Below the pieces are notes generated by a model. That model searched no databases. It was not told the DNA's origin and saw only the letters and a program-made list of their open reading frames with translations. This document shows, piece after piece, positions 1 to 10,249 of a stretch of 64,000 nucleotides of DNA (position 1 is its first letter; each line of letters starts with the position of its first letter). The stretch covers positions 413,286-477,285 of the forward strand of contig NZ_RBIN01000002.1 in assembly GCF_003633775.1 (NCBI RefSeq), read 5' to 3'. Both the position numbers and the translations under genes were made by a program. The DNA comes from Kushneria sinocarnis. GTDB lineage: Bacteria; Pseudomonadota; Gammaproteobacteria; Pseudomonadales; Halomonadaceae.

Positions 1-657
1 CAGCCACGCACCTTCAGCTCGCATTTCCTGCAGAATCTCAACCAGCGCAATCATCGTGCACTCAACGGCTACTGGGCCGGCCCGGTGCCCGACATGGGCA
101 CCTACCCGATCAATGCCGTGCGCCACCTGTTCGCCAGCGAACCCATCGAGGTCAGCGCCATGGCGGATAACACCCCGGGCCGCGACTACGACTGTCACGA
201 CACCTGGTCGGTGACCATGCGGTTCCCGGAAGGCCGCATGGCGCAGTTCATCGTCGGCTACGCTGCTTCCGTCTTCAATCAGTTCTCGGTGGTCGGCACA
301 AAGGGGCAGCTGCAGGCGTCGCCCTGCTACTTCTTCGGTCCGGGCGTGTCGATTACCCACTCGCTGACCCGGGACAACACCACCACCACCGTCGCCCCCG
401 GCGCCGTGGAGCAGTTCGGCGGTCAGACCGATTACTTTTCGGACTGCATCCTCAATGATCGCGCTCCGGAAGCGGACGGCATCGAAGGACTGCGTGACGT
501 GCGCATCCTGGCGGCCATCGAACGGGCCATGGAAACCGGGCAGCCGCAGTCGCTCGAACCGCTGGCCTATCGTGATCGCATTCGCAGCGATCAGGTGCGG
601 CGACTGCCGCCGGCCATTCCGCCACGGGTGGTCAGCGTGGAAACCATCAGCGGCTGA
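1..657 (+). CDS. Gfo/Idh/MocA-family oxidoreductase, C-terminal part (partial)
   Basis: The reading frame is open from the first base and ends at the stop at 655-657, so about 218 residues of the C-terminal half are present and the start is outside the window. The segment beginning DMGTYPINAVRHLF, with later FxVVGTKGQLQ-like and IEGLRDVRILAAI stretches, matches the substrate-binding domain of NAD(P)-dependent sugar oxidoreductases of the glucose-fructose oxidoreductase type. The Rossmann dinucleotide-binding domain is missing because it lies to the left. An internal GTG at 85 is in frame, but nothing suggests it is the true start. The substrate cannot be inferred. Confidence 0.85.
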   Translation, partial: QPRTFSSHFLQNLNQRNHRALNGYWAGPVPDMGTYPINAVRHLFASEPIEVSAMADNTPGRDYDCHDTWSVTMRFPEGRMAQFIVGYAASVFNQFSVVGTKGQLQASPCYFFGPGVSITHSLTRDNTTTTVAPGAVEQFGGQTDYFSDCILNDRAPEADGIEGLRDVRILAAIERAMETGQPQSLEPLAYRDRIRSDQVRRLPPAIPPRVVSVETISG

Positions 658-858
658 CCGGCGCTGGTCACATAAGCATTCATTAACCTGACAGCCGCCT
701 TATTGGCAGTATCGACTGCCAATCTATAATGGGACGGGGGACGTAACCGGACGTGCCCCGTTGCGTAATGACATTCACAGGGAGCAGGCGCTACCCGGCT
801 CGGGTCGACCCCGTGATTGCGCCGCGTTCGCCCTCCCGACAACAACCACGGAGGACAC

Positions 859-1287
859 ATGTACAAGACCCTGCTGGTGCCCCTTGATGGCTCGGGCAAT
901 GCCAACAAGGCACTGGATGTAGCGGCGCAACTGGCCCGCCCAGGCGAGGGGGAGCTCTATCTGCTGCACATTCCCGAGCCCGGCAGTGCCTCGGGCACCC
1001 CGGCGGGTACCGGCCCGACCCACGCCTCCGGATGCACCGCCGAGAAGAGTGGCCGCACCATCATCGATAATGCGCTGGATGTGGTAGATCCACGTGATGT
1101 TCGCCACCACGTGCTGGTCATTGATGGCACGCCGGGTGAGATCATCGAGCGTGAAGCCATTCGTCTGGATGCGGATGCCATTGTCATGGGCCATCGGGGA
1201 CTCACCCGAGGCACCGGCGAGAGCGGTGGCCACGTCTCCCGTGAGATCCTTGCACGTGCTGCCTGCCGCGTGATCACGGTCCGCTAG
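859..1287 (+). CDS. Universal stress protein (UspA family)
   Basis: A 142-residue single Usp domain. It opens with the usual MYKTLLVPLDGSGNANKAL strand and ends with the family nucleotide-binding segment: DADAIVMGHRGLTRG followed by G(H)VSREILARAACRVITVR. This fits the G-2x-G-9x-G(S/T) pattern of ATP-binding Usp proteins, except that the last position reads GHVS. The start at 859 is chosen because a GGAGG ribosome-binding site lies at 850-854 and the family N-terminus begins exactly here; a longer reading frame from 817 is not supported. Usp proteins are cytosolic and respond to starvation or stress; the specific role here is unknown. It appears monocistronic and is followed by two hairpins. 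Confidence 0.9.
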   Translation: MYKTLLVPLDGSGNANKALDVAAQLARPGEGELYLLHIPEPGSASGTPAGTGPTHASGCTAEKSGRTIIDNALDVVDPRDVRHHVLVIDGTPGEIIEREAIRLDADAIVMGHRGLTRGTGESGGHVSREILARAACRVITVR

Positions 1288-1293
1288 CGCCGG

Positions 1294-1337
1294 GCTGTCC
1301 GAAAAGCTGACGGGCACGAGGCACTTTTTCGGACAGC
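1294..1337 (+). terminator. Long inverted repeat after the Usp gene
   Basis: A perfect 12-bp stem (GCTGTCCGAAAA at 1294-1305 pairing with TTTTCGGACAGC at 1326-1337) surrounds a 20-nt loop, six bases after the usp stop codon. The A-run in the left arm and T-run in the right arm would let it work as a terminator in either direction, though the loop is long. Confidence 0.55.
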
Positions 1338-1360
1338 ATCCGGCCCGGCGAATGCCACCG

Positions 1361-1386
1361 GGACAGACCGCTGCTGCGGTCTGTCC
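1361..1386 (+). terminator. Second hairpin after the Usp gene
   Basis: A perfect 11-bp stem (GGACAGACCGC at 1361-1371 with GCGGTCTGTCC at 1376-1386) closes a 4-nt loop. It is not followed by a T-run. It shares the GGACAG core with the preceding repeat, and a further copy, CCGGACAGC, occurs at about 1394. The pair may act as a tandem terminator or as an mRNA-stabilising structure. Confidence 0.45.
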
Positions 1387-1535
1387 TGCCTTCCGGACAG
1401 CCCATGCCCGCTGCCCACCACAACATCCACTGGCAGCCCATGCTGGTTCAGGTGGCGCACGTTAACTACAGTCAGCTAAAGCCCCTGCCACGCAGGGCGG
1501 ATCATGACCGACAGGGATGTTGAAAGGAGATTGTC

Positions 1536-2324
1536 ATGGCACAGCGTCGCAACCCATCATGCCCCCATTGCAGTGGCGGCGGACTCGGCGCCCTCGGACT
1601 GGGAGTGGCAGCCGGAGCCGCCGCCGCGCTCGGCACCCTGCTGGGGCGCCGCGCCCTGAGCATGGCGCGCAGCAGCAGCGGTCATCCGCTCAAGCATCGC
1701 GCGCTCGACATGGCTTCCGGCACGCTGCAGCGCAAGTATCCGCTGGAGGCGATGAACACCTACCTCAACGGCTTTCACATGTATGCCGATGACATGGGCC
1801 GTCAGGTCGAGGCCAGTCATTTCTGCATCCATCTCGAACCCGATCTGCATCAGTGCGTCATCTTCGACTCCAACCGGCCCGATGCCCGGCTCATCGGCAT
1901 CGAATACATCATCAGCGCCGAGCGTTTCAGTCGGCTGCCCGAGGAAGAGAAGAAGCTCTGGCACAGCCACCATTACGAGATCAAGTCCGGCCAGCTGGTA
2001 GCCCCGGGCATCCCCGAGCTCGCCGAGCATGCCTACTTCGAGGATCTGATCACCACCTACGGCAAGACCTTTCACACCTGGCAGATCGACCGGCACGACT
2101 TCCCCTACGGCGCCCCCCAGCTGATGATGGCCTTTACCGGCGACGGCCAGGTGGATGAAGCACTGGTCGAGGCACGTGATCGCCGGCTGGGGGTTTCCAC
2201 CTCGAAGCGCCGTCAGCATCGTGCCGACATCCCCACCCCTGCCGTCATGCAGGACGCCAACTTCTGGGAGAGCGGCCGCGCCCTGCAGACCCGGCTGGAG
2301 GAACAGGCGTTCCGGCGTCGCTGA
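1536..2324 (+). CDS. DUF1264 (OBAP-like) family protein
   Basis: 262 residues. The body carries the conserved stretches of the DUF1264 family, which includes plant oil-body-associated proteins and many bacterial members: HMYADDMGRQVEASHFC, QCVIFDSN, ARLIGIEYIIS, LWHSHHYEIKSGQLVAPG, YGKTFHTWQ and PQLMMAFTGDG. The N-terminus (residues about 15-45) is rich in Gly and Ala and hydrophobic (GGGLGALGLGVAAGAAAALGTLLG), which could be a signal or membrane anchor. It contains a CPHC pair at residues 9-12. The start at 1536 has a good AAAGGAG site at 1523-1529. The biochemical function of the family in bacteria is not known to me. Confidence 0.85.
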   Translation: MAQRRNPSCPHCSGGGLGALGLGVAAGAAAALGTLLGRRALSMARSSSGHPLKHRALDMASGTLQRKYPLEAMNTYLNGFHMYADDMGRQVEASHFCIHLEPDLHQCVIFDSNRPDARLIGIEYIISAERFSRLPEEEKKLWHSHHYEIKSGQLVAPGIPELAEHAYFEDLITTYGKTFHTWQIDRHDFPYGAPQLMMAFTGDGQVDEALVEARDRRLGVSTSKRRQHRADIPTPAVMQDANFWESGRALQTRLEEQAFRRR

Positions 2325-2351
2325 GCCCTGCCCATCGACCACACGCATCAA

Positions 2352-2371
2352 ACCCCGCTGCATGGCGGGGT
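2352..2371. terminator. Short GC hairpin between convergent genes
   Basis: A 7-bp stem (ACCCCGC with GCGGGGT) around the 6-nt loop TGCATG lies between the end of the DUF1264 gene and the end of the minus-strand DUF2158 gene. The T-run is weak, but the position between converging genes fits a bidirectional terminator. Confidence 0.5.
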
Positions 2372-2401
2372 CTGCATTATCCAGCCGAGGCGTTTGGAGC
2401 G

Positions 2402-2602
2402 TCAGAGGTTGATCGGCCCCTTCTGGCTGGCACCGGAATCCTGGATCGCCAGGGTCGCCAGCCGGAACCGGGCGTGCTGCAGGTTCTGATCCTTGTCGAA
2501 CCAGACGCAGGTCACGTCACGATCCTCCACGCTCTCGACCACCATGACCGGACCGCCCGATCGCAGCTTGACCATGTAGCCTTCGGCAATCTGTTCATTC
2601 AT
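2402..2602 (-). CDS. DUF2158 (YodC-like) small protein
   Basis: 66 residues. The pattern GYMVKLRSGGPVMVVE...VTCVWFD...QHARFRLATL is that of the YodC/DUF2158 family, small proteins with an SH3-like beta fold, function unknown. The start at 2602 (MNEQIAEG) is chosen over a 135-residue extension because homologs begin here, a GGGGAG site lies just upstream, and the extension has arginine/proline-rich shadow composition. It converges with the preceding gene across a short hairpin. Confidence 0.8.
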   Translation of the reverse strand: MNEQIAEGYMVKLRSGGPVMVVESVEDRDVTCVWFDKDQNLQHARFRLATLAIQDSGASQKGPINL

Positions 2603-2830
2603 GTCCGTGACTCCCCGATTGATTGATCTGACCGGGAAGTATCGACGATGAGCAGGAAGTTCAAGGACCGGGCGTGGAAAAGCCGCTTTCCGCCGCCGGA
2701 TCTTCAGCAACCCGGCCAGGCATGACACTGCTGTTTCGGCACAGCAGCCGGGCACACGAGAGCCGTTATCATGCGCAACTGCCCGGGTATCGCTTTTGCG
2801 CCCGGCCACTCATGCACAAGGGCCTTCCCG

Positions 2831-3127
2831 ATGAAATTCAGCGATCTCGTTTCCTTTGACAGGTTTGTCTCTCCCACCCTGATCCGGATCGGCTACTGGA
2901 TCGGCATTGCCATGATCATCCTCTCCGGTCTTTCCGCTGCCATATCGGCAGTGGCCGGTTATGGCGGCAGCATCGGTACGGCCTTCATGATCGTGATGGG
3001 GACGCTGGTCACGCTGATCTTCTGGCGGGTATTCTGCGAACTCGCCTTTCTGCTGTTTGCCATTCATGATCGGCTCGGCGAACTGAAGCCGACCCGGGAG
3101 CGCGGGGACGAGGACGGACACTCCTGA
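2831..3127 (+). CDS. DUF4282 domain membrane protein
   Basis: 98 residues beginning MKFSDLVSFDRFVSPTLI. Two hydrophobic helices (about residues 14-37 and 45-68) are followed by a charged C-terminal tail. The layout, including FWRVFCELAFLLFAIHDRL after the second helix, fits the DUF4282 family of small inner-membrane proteins. Function is unknown. The start at 2831 matches the family; an in-frame upstream ATG at 2771 would add a Cys/Pro-rich stretch that does not look native. The ribosome-binding site is weak. Confidence 0.75.
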   Translation: MKFSDLVSFDRFVSPTLIRIGYWIGIAMIILSGLSAAISAVAGYGGSIGTAFMIVMGTLVTLIFWRVFCELAFLLFAIHDRLGELKPTRERGDEDGHS

Positions 3128-3812
3128 CGCTCATCCATCCGGCAACATTTTCATTGCAATGAAAAAACAGGGTGGCTCGCGCCATCCCCGGATGACCCGT
3201 GCCCCAGGGCAGCAACGCGATCAAGACCCGGCTCCGGTAACAGGCCGCCCGCTTTCGGATGCCGCGACCCATCCATCCGGTGGCGGTCTGGCTTGCCGAT
3301 GGCACCTGACCGGCGTCACAGGCATGAGCTCCGAGGCATCTTCCCCCTTTCTGCTGCAGGGGAAACCACGCAGGCGCCCCCCGGCTCAGCACAATCGCAC
3401 TCATGACGTCCGGGGCACGGTTCAAGTCCTGCCGGCGCCACCACACGAGCATGCCCTTCCCCGCTTTTTCGCCCTGCACGGTTTTCACACCTTCCCCGTC
3501 CCCTGAGCAGCGAGTCCTGCGGTTCTCCGCCGCGGGCCCGGACAGCCTCATTCCTATTTGCTCATGTTATGCTTGCTGATGTTTTCCCGGAGCGTGTATC
3601 GCTCGAGGGATGCAGAAAGCCCACCTCCGTTGCGGCGATGATGGCATGCCCGGGAGGTGGCGCGCGGAAAGGGCGTACGCTCGTGAGTACGGCATCAGAA
3701 AGCGTGAGGATCAGCCGCTGGTGAGGCTCCGGCTGCACGGCGGCTGGAAGGCCCCGACCCTGCTCGGGGCGCGGCGGCACCCACCGCCTGTCTGGAACAA
3801 GGAGATGAAATC
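3128..3812. other. 685-bp stretch without a convincing gene
   Basis: Open frames on both strands here have shadow-like composition and no recognisable family. Three things stand out: a tRNA-3'-end-like segment at 3373-3443, an 8-bp inverted repeat (CCACCTCC near 3625, GGAGGTGG near 3655), and several shorter inverted repeats up to the aldo/keto reductase start, which could form a structured leader. No known riboswitch class was recognised. Confidence 0.5.
3373..3443 (+). pseudogene. Possible degenerate tRNA (3' end like a tRNA)
   Basis: The end of this segment reads GGTTCAAGTCC followed by TGCCGGCGCCACCA, which is what a T-arm, acceptor strand and encoded CCA look like. Six of seven acceptor pairs can form with GGCGCC at 3373-3378, and an anticodon-loop-like CTCATGA lies in between. 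However, the T stem needs a bulged C, the anticodon stem does not pair, and the body is about five nucleotides too short. It is therefore at best a decayed tRNA or tRNA fragment, and chance is possible. Confidence 0.3.
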
Positions 3813-4664
<852 letters not shown>

Positions 4665-4671
4665 GCCGTGA

Positions 4672-4694
4672 TCCGGTCGCCGGCGGCGACCGGA
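4672..4694 (+). terminator. Hairpin after the aldo/keto reductase
   Basis: A perfect 10-bp GC-rich stem (TCCGGTCGCC with GGCGACCGGA) with a 3-nt loop starts eight bases after the stop codon. It is followed by CCCCCCTCCTGT rather than a T-run, so termination strength is uncertain. Confidence 0.6.
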
Positions 4695-5240
4695 CCCCCC
4701 TCCTGTACACCGGGCGATGGCCCTCCCCGTGTCCATTGCCCGGTATCGCGTGATCCGCGATGTAACAGCCATCATCCGCTACTGGAATGCATCGGATACA
4801 GCCTGCCTGATCCATCCCGGCCCCTCGCCAGGGGTGGCAAGAGGCCCACCTGAGCAGGTCTTCGGTTTTACGCCCCCCACCAGCGGCAGTCGCCTTCTGC
4901 TGTGCCCCACATCCGGCGAAGTCAGGTAAAGCCAGCGTATGAGTGCGCTTATTCAACGACGGCGCCCCGACGGTTTTTCGCCGGATCACTTTTCCTGTCA
5001 GGCCGGTTTGACTTGCTCGTCGCCGATAATCCCGTTTCAAGCGCTGCATGCCTGGCTGCCAGACGTACTTCGAGCTCTCGGCGTTTCAGCAGCAGTCGCG
5101 GATGCGGATGACCGAGCAGGGCGAAACGCACAGGGGCGGGCACTTTCCGTGCTGCCATCGGCCGGCGCCATGACCGAAACCGCAGACAGACACTGACACC
5201 GGCGCACAAACGATCGCCGATTCGCAGGTACAGGAGGAAG
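4695..5240. other. 546-bp intergenic stretch, no convincing gene
   Basis: No family-level protein match was found on either strand. A 6-bp inverted repeat with a 5-nt spacer (ATCGCG at 4745-4750, CGCGAT at 4756-4761) could be an operator. A 69-codon minus-strand frame (4949-5158, Arg-rich, beginning MAARKVPAPVRF) and an 85-codon plus-strand frame (4939-5196) overlap each other; neither has a convincing ribosome-binding site. Confidence 0.45.
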
Positions 5241-5243
5241 GAG

Positions 5244-5273
5244 AAAAAGCCGTAAACCACTGATTCGAGTGGT
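5244..5273 (-). terminator. Terminator of tRNA-Leu
   Basis: Read on the minus strand, ACCACT-cgaatc-AGTGGT (5273 to 5256) forms a 6-bp stem that starts within the encoded CCA of the tRNA and is followed by a T-run (five T at 5248-5244). The position immediately behind the tRNA supports a rho-independent terminator. Confidence 0.6.
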
Positions 5274-5357
5274 GCCGGTGGTCGGACTCGAACCGACACG
5301 GGGTATTAGCCCGGCGGATTTTGAATCCGCTGCGTCTACCAATTTCGCCACACCGGC
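5270..5357 (-). tRNA. tRNA-Leu (anticodon CAA)
   Basis: Read on the minus strand, the gene begins GCCGGTGTGGCG and ends CACCGGC-A-CCA. The 7-bp acceptor stem is perfect. The D-arm reads GGCGAAATTGGTAGACGC. The anticodon stem GCGGA/TCCGC carries the loop TTCAAAA, giving anticodon CAA, which reads UUG leucine codons. A long class-II variable arm and the T-loop GGTTCGAGTCC follow. The 88-nt length including the encoded CCA is normal for tRNA-Leu. It is divergent from queA and has its own promoter and terminator. Confidence 0.97.
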
Positions 5358-5372
5358 ATTGGGGCGGGACGT

Positions 5373-5400
5373 ATTATACGAGTACCAGCCGATGGGTCAA
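5373..5400 (-). promoter_or_regulatory. Sigma-70 promoter of tRNA-Leu
   Basis: On the minus strand TTGACC (5400-5395), a 16-nt spacer and a perfect TATAAT (5378-5373) lie about 16 bases upstream of the mature tRNA 5' end. The sequence after the -10 box is GC-rich (ACGTCCCGCC), the kind of discriminator found at stringently controlled stable-RNA promoters. Confidence 0.85.
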
Positions 5401-5506
5401 TGCATCCGCCCCGGCTGGCCGCCCCGGTCTTTCCGCGCCATCCCGGCTTCGCTATCATGCGCGCACACCGAACCGGCCTTCGAATGTCAGAGCCCGCACC
5501 CTTTAC

Positions 5507-6547
5507 ATGCAGCGTACCGATTTCCACTTCGATCTGCCCGATGAGCTGATTGCCCGCTATCCCAGCGAACAGCGCCGCGACTGTCGCCTGTTGTGCGTCG
5601 ATGGTGCTGCCGGCACGATCGAGCATCAGCAGTTTCCCGACCTGCTCGACCATCTTGATCCCGGCGATCTGGTGGTCTTCAACGACACCCGGGTCATACC
5701 GGCACGGCTGTTCGGCCACAAGGCCAGCGGCGGTCGGGTCGAGATGTTGCTGGAGCGCCCGCTGGATGCCCATCGCGGACTCGCTCACCTGCGCGCCAGC
5801 CGGGCACCGAAGCCGGGCACCGAACTGATCTTCGAGGGGGATATCCGCGCGGTCGTCGAGGAGCGTCGCGATACCCTGTTCGAGCTGCGCTTTCTCGGTG
5901 ACACCCCGCTGGTCGAGCTGCTGGATACCCACGGTCACATGCCGCTGCCGCCCTATATCGAACGCGAGGATGAACTCGCCGATCGCGAGCGCTACCAGAC
6001 CGTTTACGCCCGACGCGAGGGTGCGGTGGCCGCCCCGACCGCCGGCCTGCACTTCGATGAACCGCTGATGGCCGAAATGCGCGAGCGGGGCATCGAGCAC
6101 GCCTTTGTCACCCTGCATGTCGGCGCCGGCACCTTTCAGCCGGTCCGGGTCGACAACATCCAGGAACACCACATGCACAGCGAGTGGGTCGAGGTCACGC
6201 CCGAGGTCTGTGATCAGGTGCGTGTTGCCCGTGCTCGTGGCAATCGGGTGGTGGCCGTCGGCACCACCAGCGTGCGCTGTCTCGAGAGCGCCTGTCAGCA
6301 GTCACCGGATGGCGATATCGCCCCGCTGACCGGCGATACCGATATCTTCATCTACCCGGGCTACCGGTGGCGCTGTGTCGATGCGCTGGTGACCAACTTC
6401 CATCTGCCGGAGTCCACCCTGCTGATGCTGGTCACGGCCTTCGCCGGCCTTGAACCGGTAATGCGCGCCTATCGCGAGGCAGTCGAACAGCGCTACCGCT
6501 TTTTCAGTTACGGCGATGCCATGTTCCTGACCCGCAGACCGGCCTGA
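5507..6547 (+). CDS. queA: S-adenosylmethionine:tRNA ribosyltransferase-isomerase QueA
   Basis: 346 residues, the normal length. QueA transfers and isomerises the ribosyl part of S-adenosylmethionine onto the preQ1 base of tRNA, giving epoxyqueuosine. Family stretches include [53 protein letters not shown] and [14 protein letters not shown]. The start at 5507 ([11 protein letters not shown]) matches the family; the frame extends further upstream into the tRNA-Leu region but that part is not coding. It is followed by tgt, the enzyme acting just before it in queuosine synthesis, as in most gammaproteobacteria. Confidence 0.97.
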   Translation: MQRTDFHFDLPDELIARYPSEQRRDCRLLCVDGAAGTIEHQQFPDLLDHLDPGDLVVFNDTRVIPARLFGHKASGGRVEMLLERPLDAHRGLAHLRASRAPKPGTELIFEGDIRAVVEERRDTLFELRFLGDTPLVELLDTHGHMPLPPYIEREDELADRERYQTVYARREGAVAAPTAGLHFDEPLMAEMRERGIEHAFVTLHVGAGTFQPVRVDNIQEHHMHSEWVEVTPEVCDQVRVARARGNRVVAVGTTSVRCLESACQQSPDGDIAPLTGDTDIFIYPGYRWRCVDALVTNFHLPESTLLMLVTAFAGLEPVMRAYREAVEQRYRFFSYGDAMFLTRRPA

Positions 6548-6652
6548 GCTCGACCCGGCCCCGTTTTTACCGGATTGCCACGGGCGACCGGGTTTTCCGG
6601 CGGTACTGGCCTCATTCGCCTTGTGCCGGCCCCTGCCCCATTATCGAGATGA

Positions 6653-7792
<1,140 letters not shown>

Positions 7793-7906
7793 AGACCACT
7801 TCGCTGCCGTGGCGAAGCCTTTCGTCACCGCGTTGACGCGTCGGCAGGGAGTGGCACGACGACCCGATCCTTCCGGTCATACAACAAGCCCTGAAGAGGA
7901 ACATCC

Positions 7907-8248
7907 ATGTTCGAATTCCTGATTCCCGCTGCGCATGCTGCAGGCGGGGGTGGTGCCGGCGGTGCCGGCGGTGGTGCAATCGCCCAGATCGTGATGCTGG
8001 TCGGCTTCGTGCTGATCTTCTACTTCCTGCTGTGGCGGCCGCAATCCAAGCGCGCCAAGGCCCACAAGAAGCTGATGGCTGAACTTTCCGAAGGTAACGA
8101 GGTCCTTCTCAACGGAGGGCTGGCAGGTCGCATTACCAAGGTCGGCGAGGAATTCCTGACCATCGAGATTGCCAGCGGTACCGAGGTCAACGTTCAGAAG
8201 AACGCCGTGGCATCCGTGCTGCCCAAGGGGACCCTGAAGTCCATCTGA
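7907..8248 (+). CDS. yajC: Preprotein translocase subunit YajC
   Basis: 113 residues. One membrane helix (about residues 25-46, IAQIVMLVGFVLIFYFLLW) follows a Gly-rich N-terminus and precedes RPQSKRAKAHKKLMAELSEGNEV, the YajC signature. YajC binds SecDF in the inner membrane and supports protein translocation. AAGAGGAAC ahead of the ATG at 7907 is a usable ribosome-binding site. A 12-bp hairpin separates it from secD. Confidence 0.95.
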   Translation: MFEFLIPAAHAAGGGGAGGAGGGAIAQIVMLVGFVLIFYFLLWRPQSKRAKAHKKLMAELSEGNEVLLNGGLAGRITKVGEEFLTIEIASGTEVNVQKNAVASVLPKGTLKSI

Positions 8249-8271
8249 TTCCCGCAGGCGGCACCTTGCTT

Positions 8272-8299
8272 CCGTTCCGCACCTCACGGTGCGGAACGG
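8272..8299 (+). terminator. Strong hairpin between yajC and secD
   Basis: A perfect 12-bp stem (CCGTTCCGCACC with GGTGCGGAACGG) closes a 4-nt loop, TCAC. There is no T-run, so rather than a full terminator it may attenuate transcription or protect the 3' end of the tgt-yajC message ahead of secDF. Confidence 0.5.
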
Positions 8300-8398
8300 C
8301 AACCATCACCCTGTCAGCAGGATGATCGGACTGGCCCGTGCCGGTAGTGTGCCGCCCCGAACTTCCCCGAAATACCAGCCAATCAGGACAGGGCCCCG

Positions 8399-10249
8399 AT
8401 GCTCAACCGCTATCCGCTCTGGAAGTATCTGCTGATACTCCTCGTGCTCGTCGTGGGCGTGCTCTACGCGTTGCCGAATCTCTACCCCGCCGATCCCGCC
8501 GTTCAGATCAGTGGTGCCAGCGGCTCCGACACCGTGACCGCCACAGACATGAAGCAGGCCCGCGCAGCACTGGATGATGCCGGTATCGGGGTTCAATCGA
8601 GCAGTCTGGACAACAACACCGGACTGATCCGGCTCAGGGACGGCGACAAGCAGCTGCAGGCGCGTGATGTCATCTCCGACGCACTGGGACAGGACTTCGT
8701 GGCCGCCCTCAACCTGGCCGACTCCACCCCGGGCTGGCTGCGCGCCATCGGCGCCCAGCCGATGAAGCTCGGCCTCGACCTGCGCGGCGGCGTGCACTTC
8801 CTGCTGCAGGTCGACATGGATGCCGCCCTTCAGCAGCGCCTCGACGTCAATGCCAGCGCCATGCGCGAAACGCTGCGCAACGAGCGCATCCGTTATCGCG
8901 ACAACCAGGTCGAGGATCGCTCGATCCGATTCACCTTCGCCAGCGAGGAGGATCTGGAACAGGCCGAGCAGCTCTTTCGTCAGCAGTACGACAACTTCAA
9001 CTTCGAGCAGTCGCAGCAGGGACGCGCGCAGACGCTGACGATGAGCCTGACCCAGCAGGCGGTCAGCGACATCCAGGATTACGCCGTCAACCAGAACCTC
9101 ACCACGCTGCGCAACCGTGTCAACGAGCTGGGGGTTTCCGAACCTCTGGTACAGCGTCAGGGGCCCAGCCGCATCGTGGTCGAGCTGCCCGGCATCCAGG
9201 ACACGGCAGAAGCCAAGCGCGTGGTCGGTGCTACCGCCAATCTCGAATTCCGTCTTGAAGCCGCCGGCGACACCCCGGCCGAGGAGCAGGAGAGCTTCAG
9301 GTTCCGCAATGACTCCTCCCGCAGCGCCGCGCTGCAGAAGGATGTCATCATCACCGGTGACCGGGTCTCCAGCGCCAGCACCTCTTTTGACCAGAACGGC
9401 CGACCGCAGGTCAACATCAACCTCGATGGCGCCGGCGGTTCCAAGATGACCCGGATCAGCCGCGACAACATCGGCCGCAACATGGCGGTGCTCTATATCC
9501 AGCACAAGAGCCGTACCCGCACGGTGATGGAGGATGGTGAGCAGGTCGAACAGCGCGATACCTATACCACGCGCCGAATCATCAGCCTGGCGACCATTCA
9601 GAGCACGCTGGGCAATCAGTTCCGCATCACCGGGCTGGACTCCCCGACCGAGGCCCGCGAGCTGTCGCTGCTGCTGCGCTCCGGCTCGCTGGCGGCACCG
9701 ATCTACTTTGCCCAAGAACGCACCATCGGCCCCAGCCTCGGCCAGCAGAACATCGATCGCGGTATCATGTCGGTGCTGGTGGGCGCTGCCCTGCTGCTGG
9801 TCTTCATGGTAATTCGCTACAAGGCCTTCGGGCTGATTGCCAATGCCGCCCTGACCATCAACCTGACCCTGCTGATCGCGGCGATGTCACTGCTCGGCGC
9901 TACCCTGACACTGCCGGGGATTGCCGGGATCGTCCTGACGCTGGGGATGGCGGTCGACGCCAACGTCCTGATCTACGAGCGCATCCGCGAGGAGCTGCGC
10001 GGCAGGGCCTCGGTACAGCAGGCGATTCACAATGGTTATGATCGCGCCTTTACCTCGATCCTGGATGCCAACATCACCACCCTGCTGGTGGCCGTCATCC
10101 TGTTCTCGATCGGCAGCGGTCCGGTCAAGGGCTTTGCGGTGACCCTGTCGCTGGGGATCATCACTTCGGTATTCACCGGCGTCTTCGTCAGCCGCGCCAT
10201 CACCAATCTGACCATCGGCGGCAAGCCGTTGAAGAAACTCTGGATATGA
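8399..10249 (+). CDS. secD: Protein translocase subunit SecD
   Basis: 616 residues, full length. An N-terminal membrane helix (residues about 8-26) is followed by a large periplasmic region and five C-terminal helices. Signature parts are PMKLGLDLRGGVHFLLQVDMD after the first periplasmic segment, and the RND-type core GIAGIVLTLGMAVDANVLIYERIREEL with the Asp and Arg residues involved in proton movement. With SecF it uses the proton-motive force to pull proteins through SecYEG. It overlaps secF by four bases (ATGA). Confidence 0.97.
   Translation: MLNRYPLWKYLLILLVLVVGVLYALPNLYPADPAVQISGASGSDTVTATDMKQARAALDDAGIGVQSSSLDNNTGLIRLRDGDKQLQARDVISDALGQDFVAALNLADSTPGWLRAIGAQPMKLGLDLRGGVHFLLQVDMDAALQQRLDVNASAMRETLRNERIRYRDNQVEDRSIRFTFASEEDLEQAEQLFRQQYDNFNFEQSQQGRAQTLTMSLTQQAVSDIQDYAVNQNLTTLRNRVNELGVSEPLVQRQGPSRIVVELPGIQDTAEAKRVVGATANLEFRLEAAGDTPAEEQESFRFRNDSSRSAALQKDVIITGDRVSSASTSFDQNGRPQVNINLDGAGGSKMTRISRDNIGRNMAVLYIQHKSRTRTVMEDGEQVEQRDTYTTRRIISLATIQSTLGNQFRITGLDSPTEARELSLLLRSGSLAAPIYFAQERTIGPSLGQQNIDRGIMSVLVGAALLLVFMVIRYKAFGLIANAALTINLTLLIAAMSLLGATLTLPGIAGIVLTLGMAVDANVLIYERIREELRGRASVQQAIHNGYDRAFTSILDANITTLLVAVILFSIGSGPVKGFAVTLSLGIITSVFTGVFVSRAITNLTIGGKPLKKLWI

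Noticed and set aside
3009..3551. A 180-codon minus-strand frame and an overlapping 115-codon plus-strand frame (3159-3506)
   Set aside because: No family resemblance; the minus frame overlaps the DUF4282 gene, and phrases such as WWRRQDLNRAP are what translation across tRNA-like sequence produces.
4949..5299. A 116-codon minus-strand frame near tRNA-Leu
   Set aside because: Its beginning ([10 protein letters not shown]) is a translated tRNA 3' region; the inner 69-codon part has no ribosome-binding site and no recognisable family.
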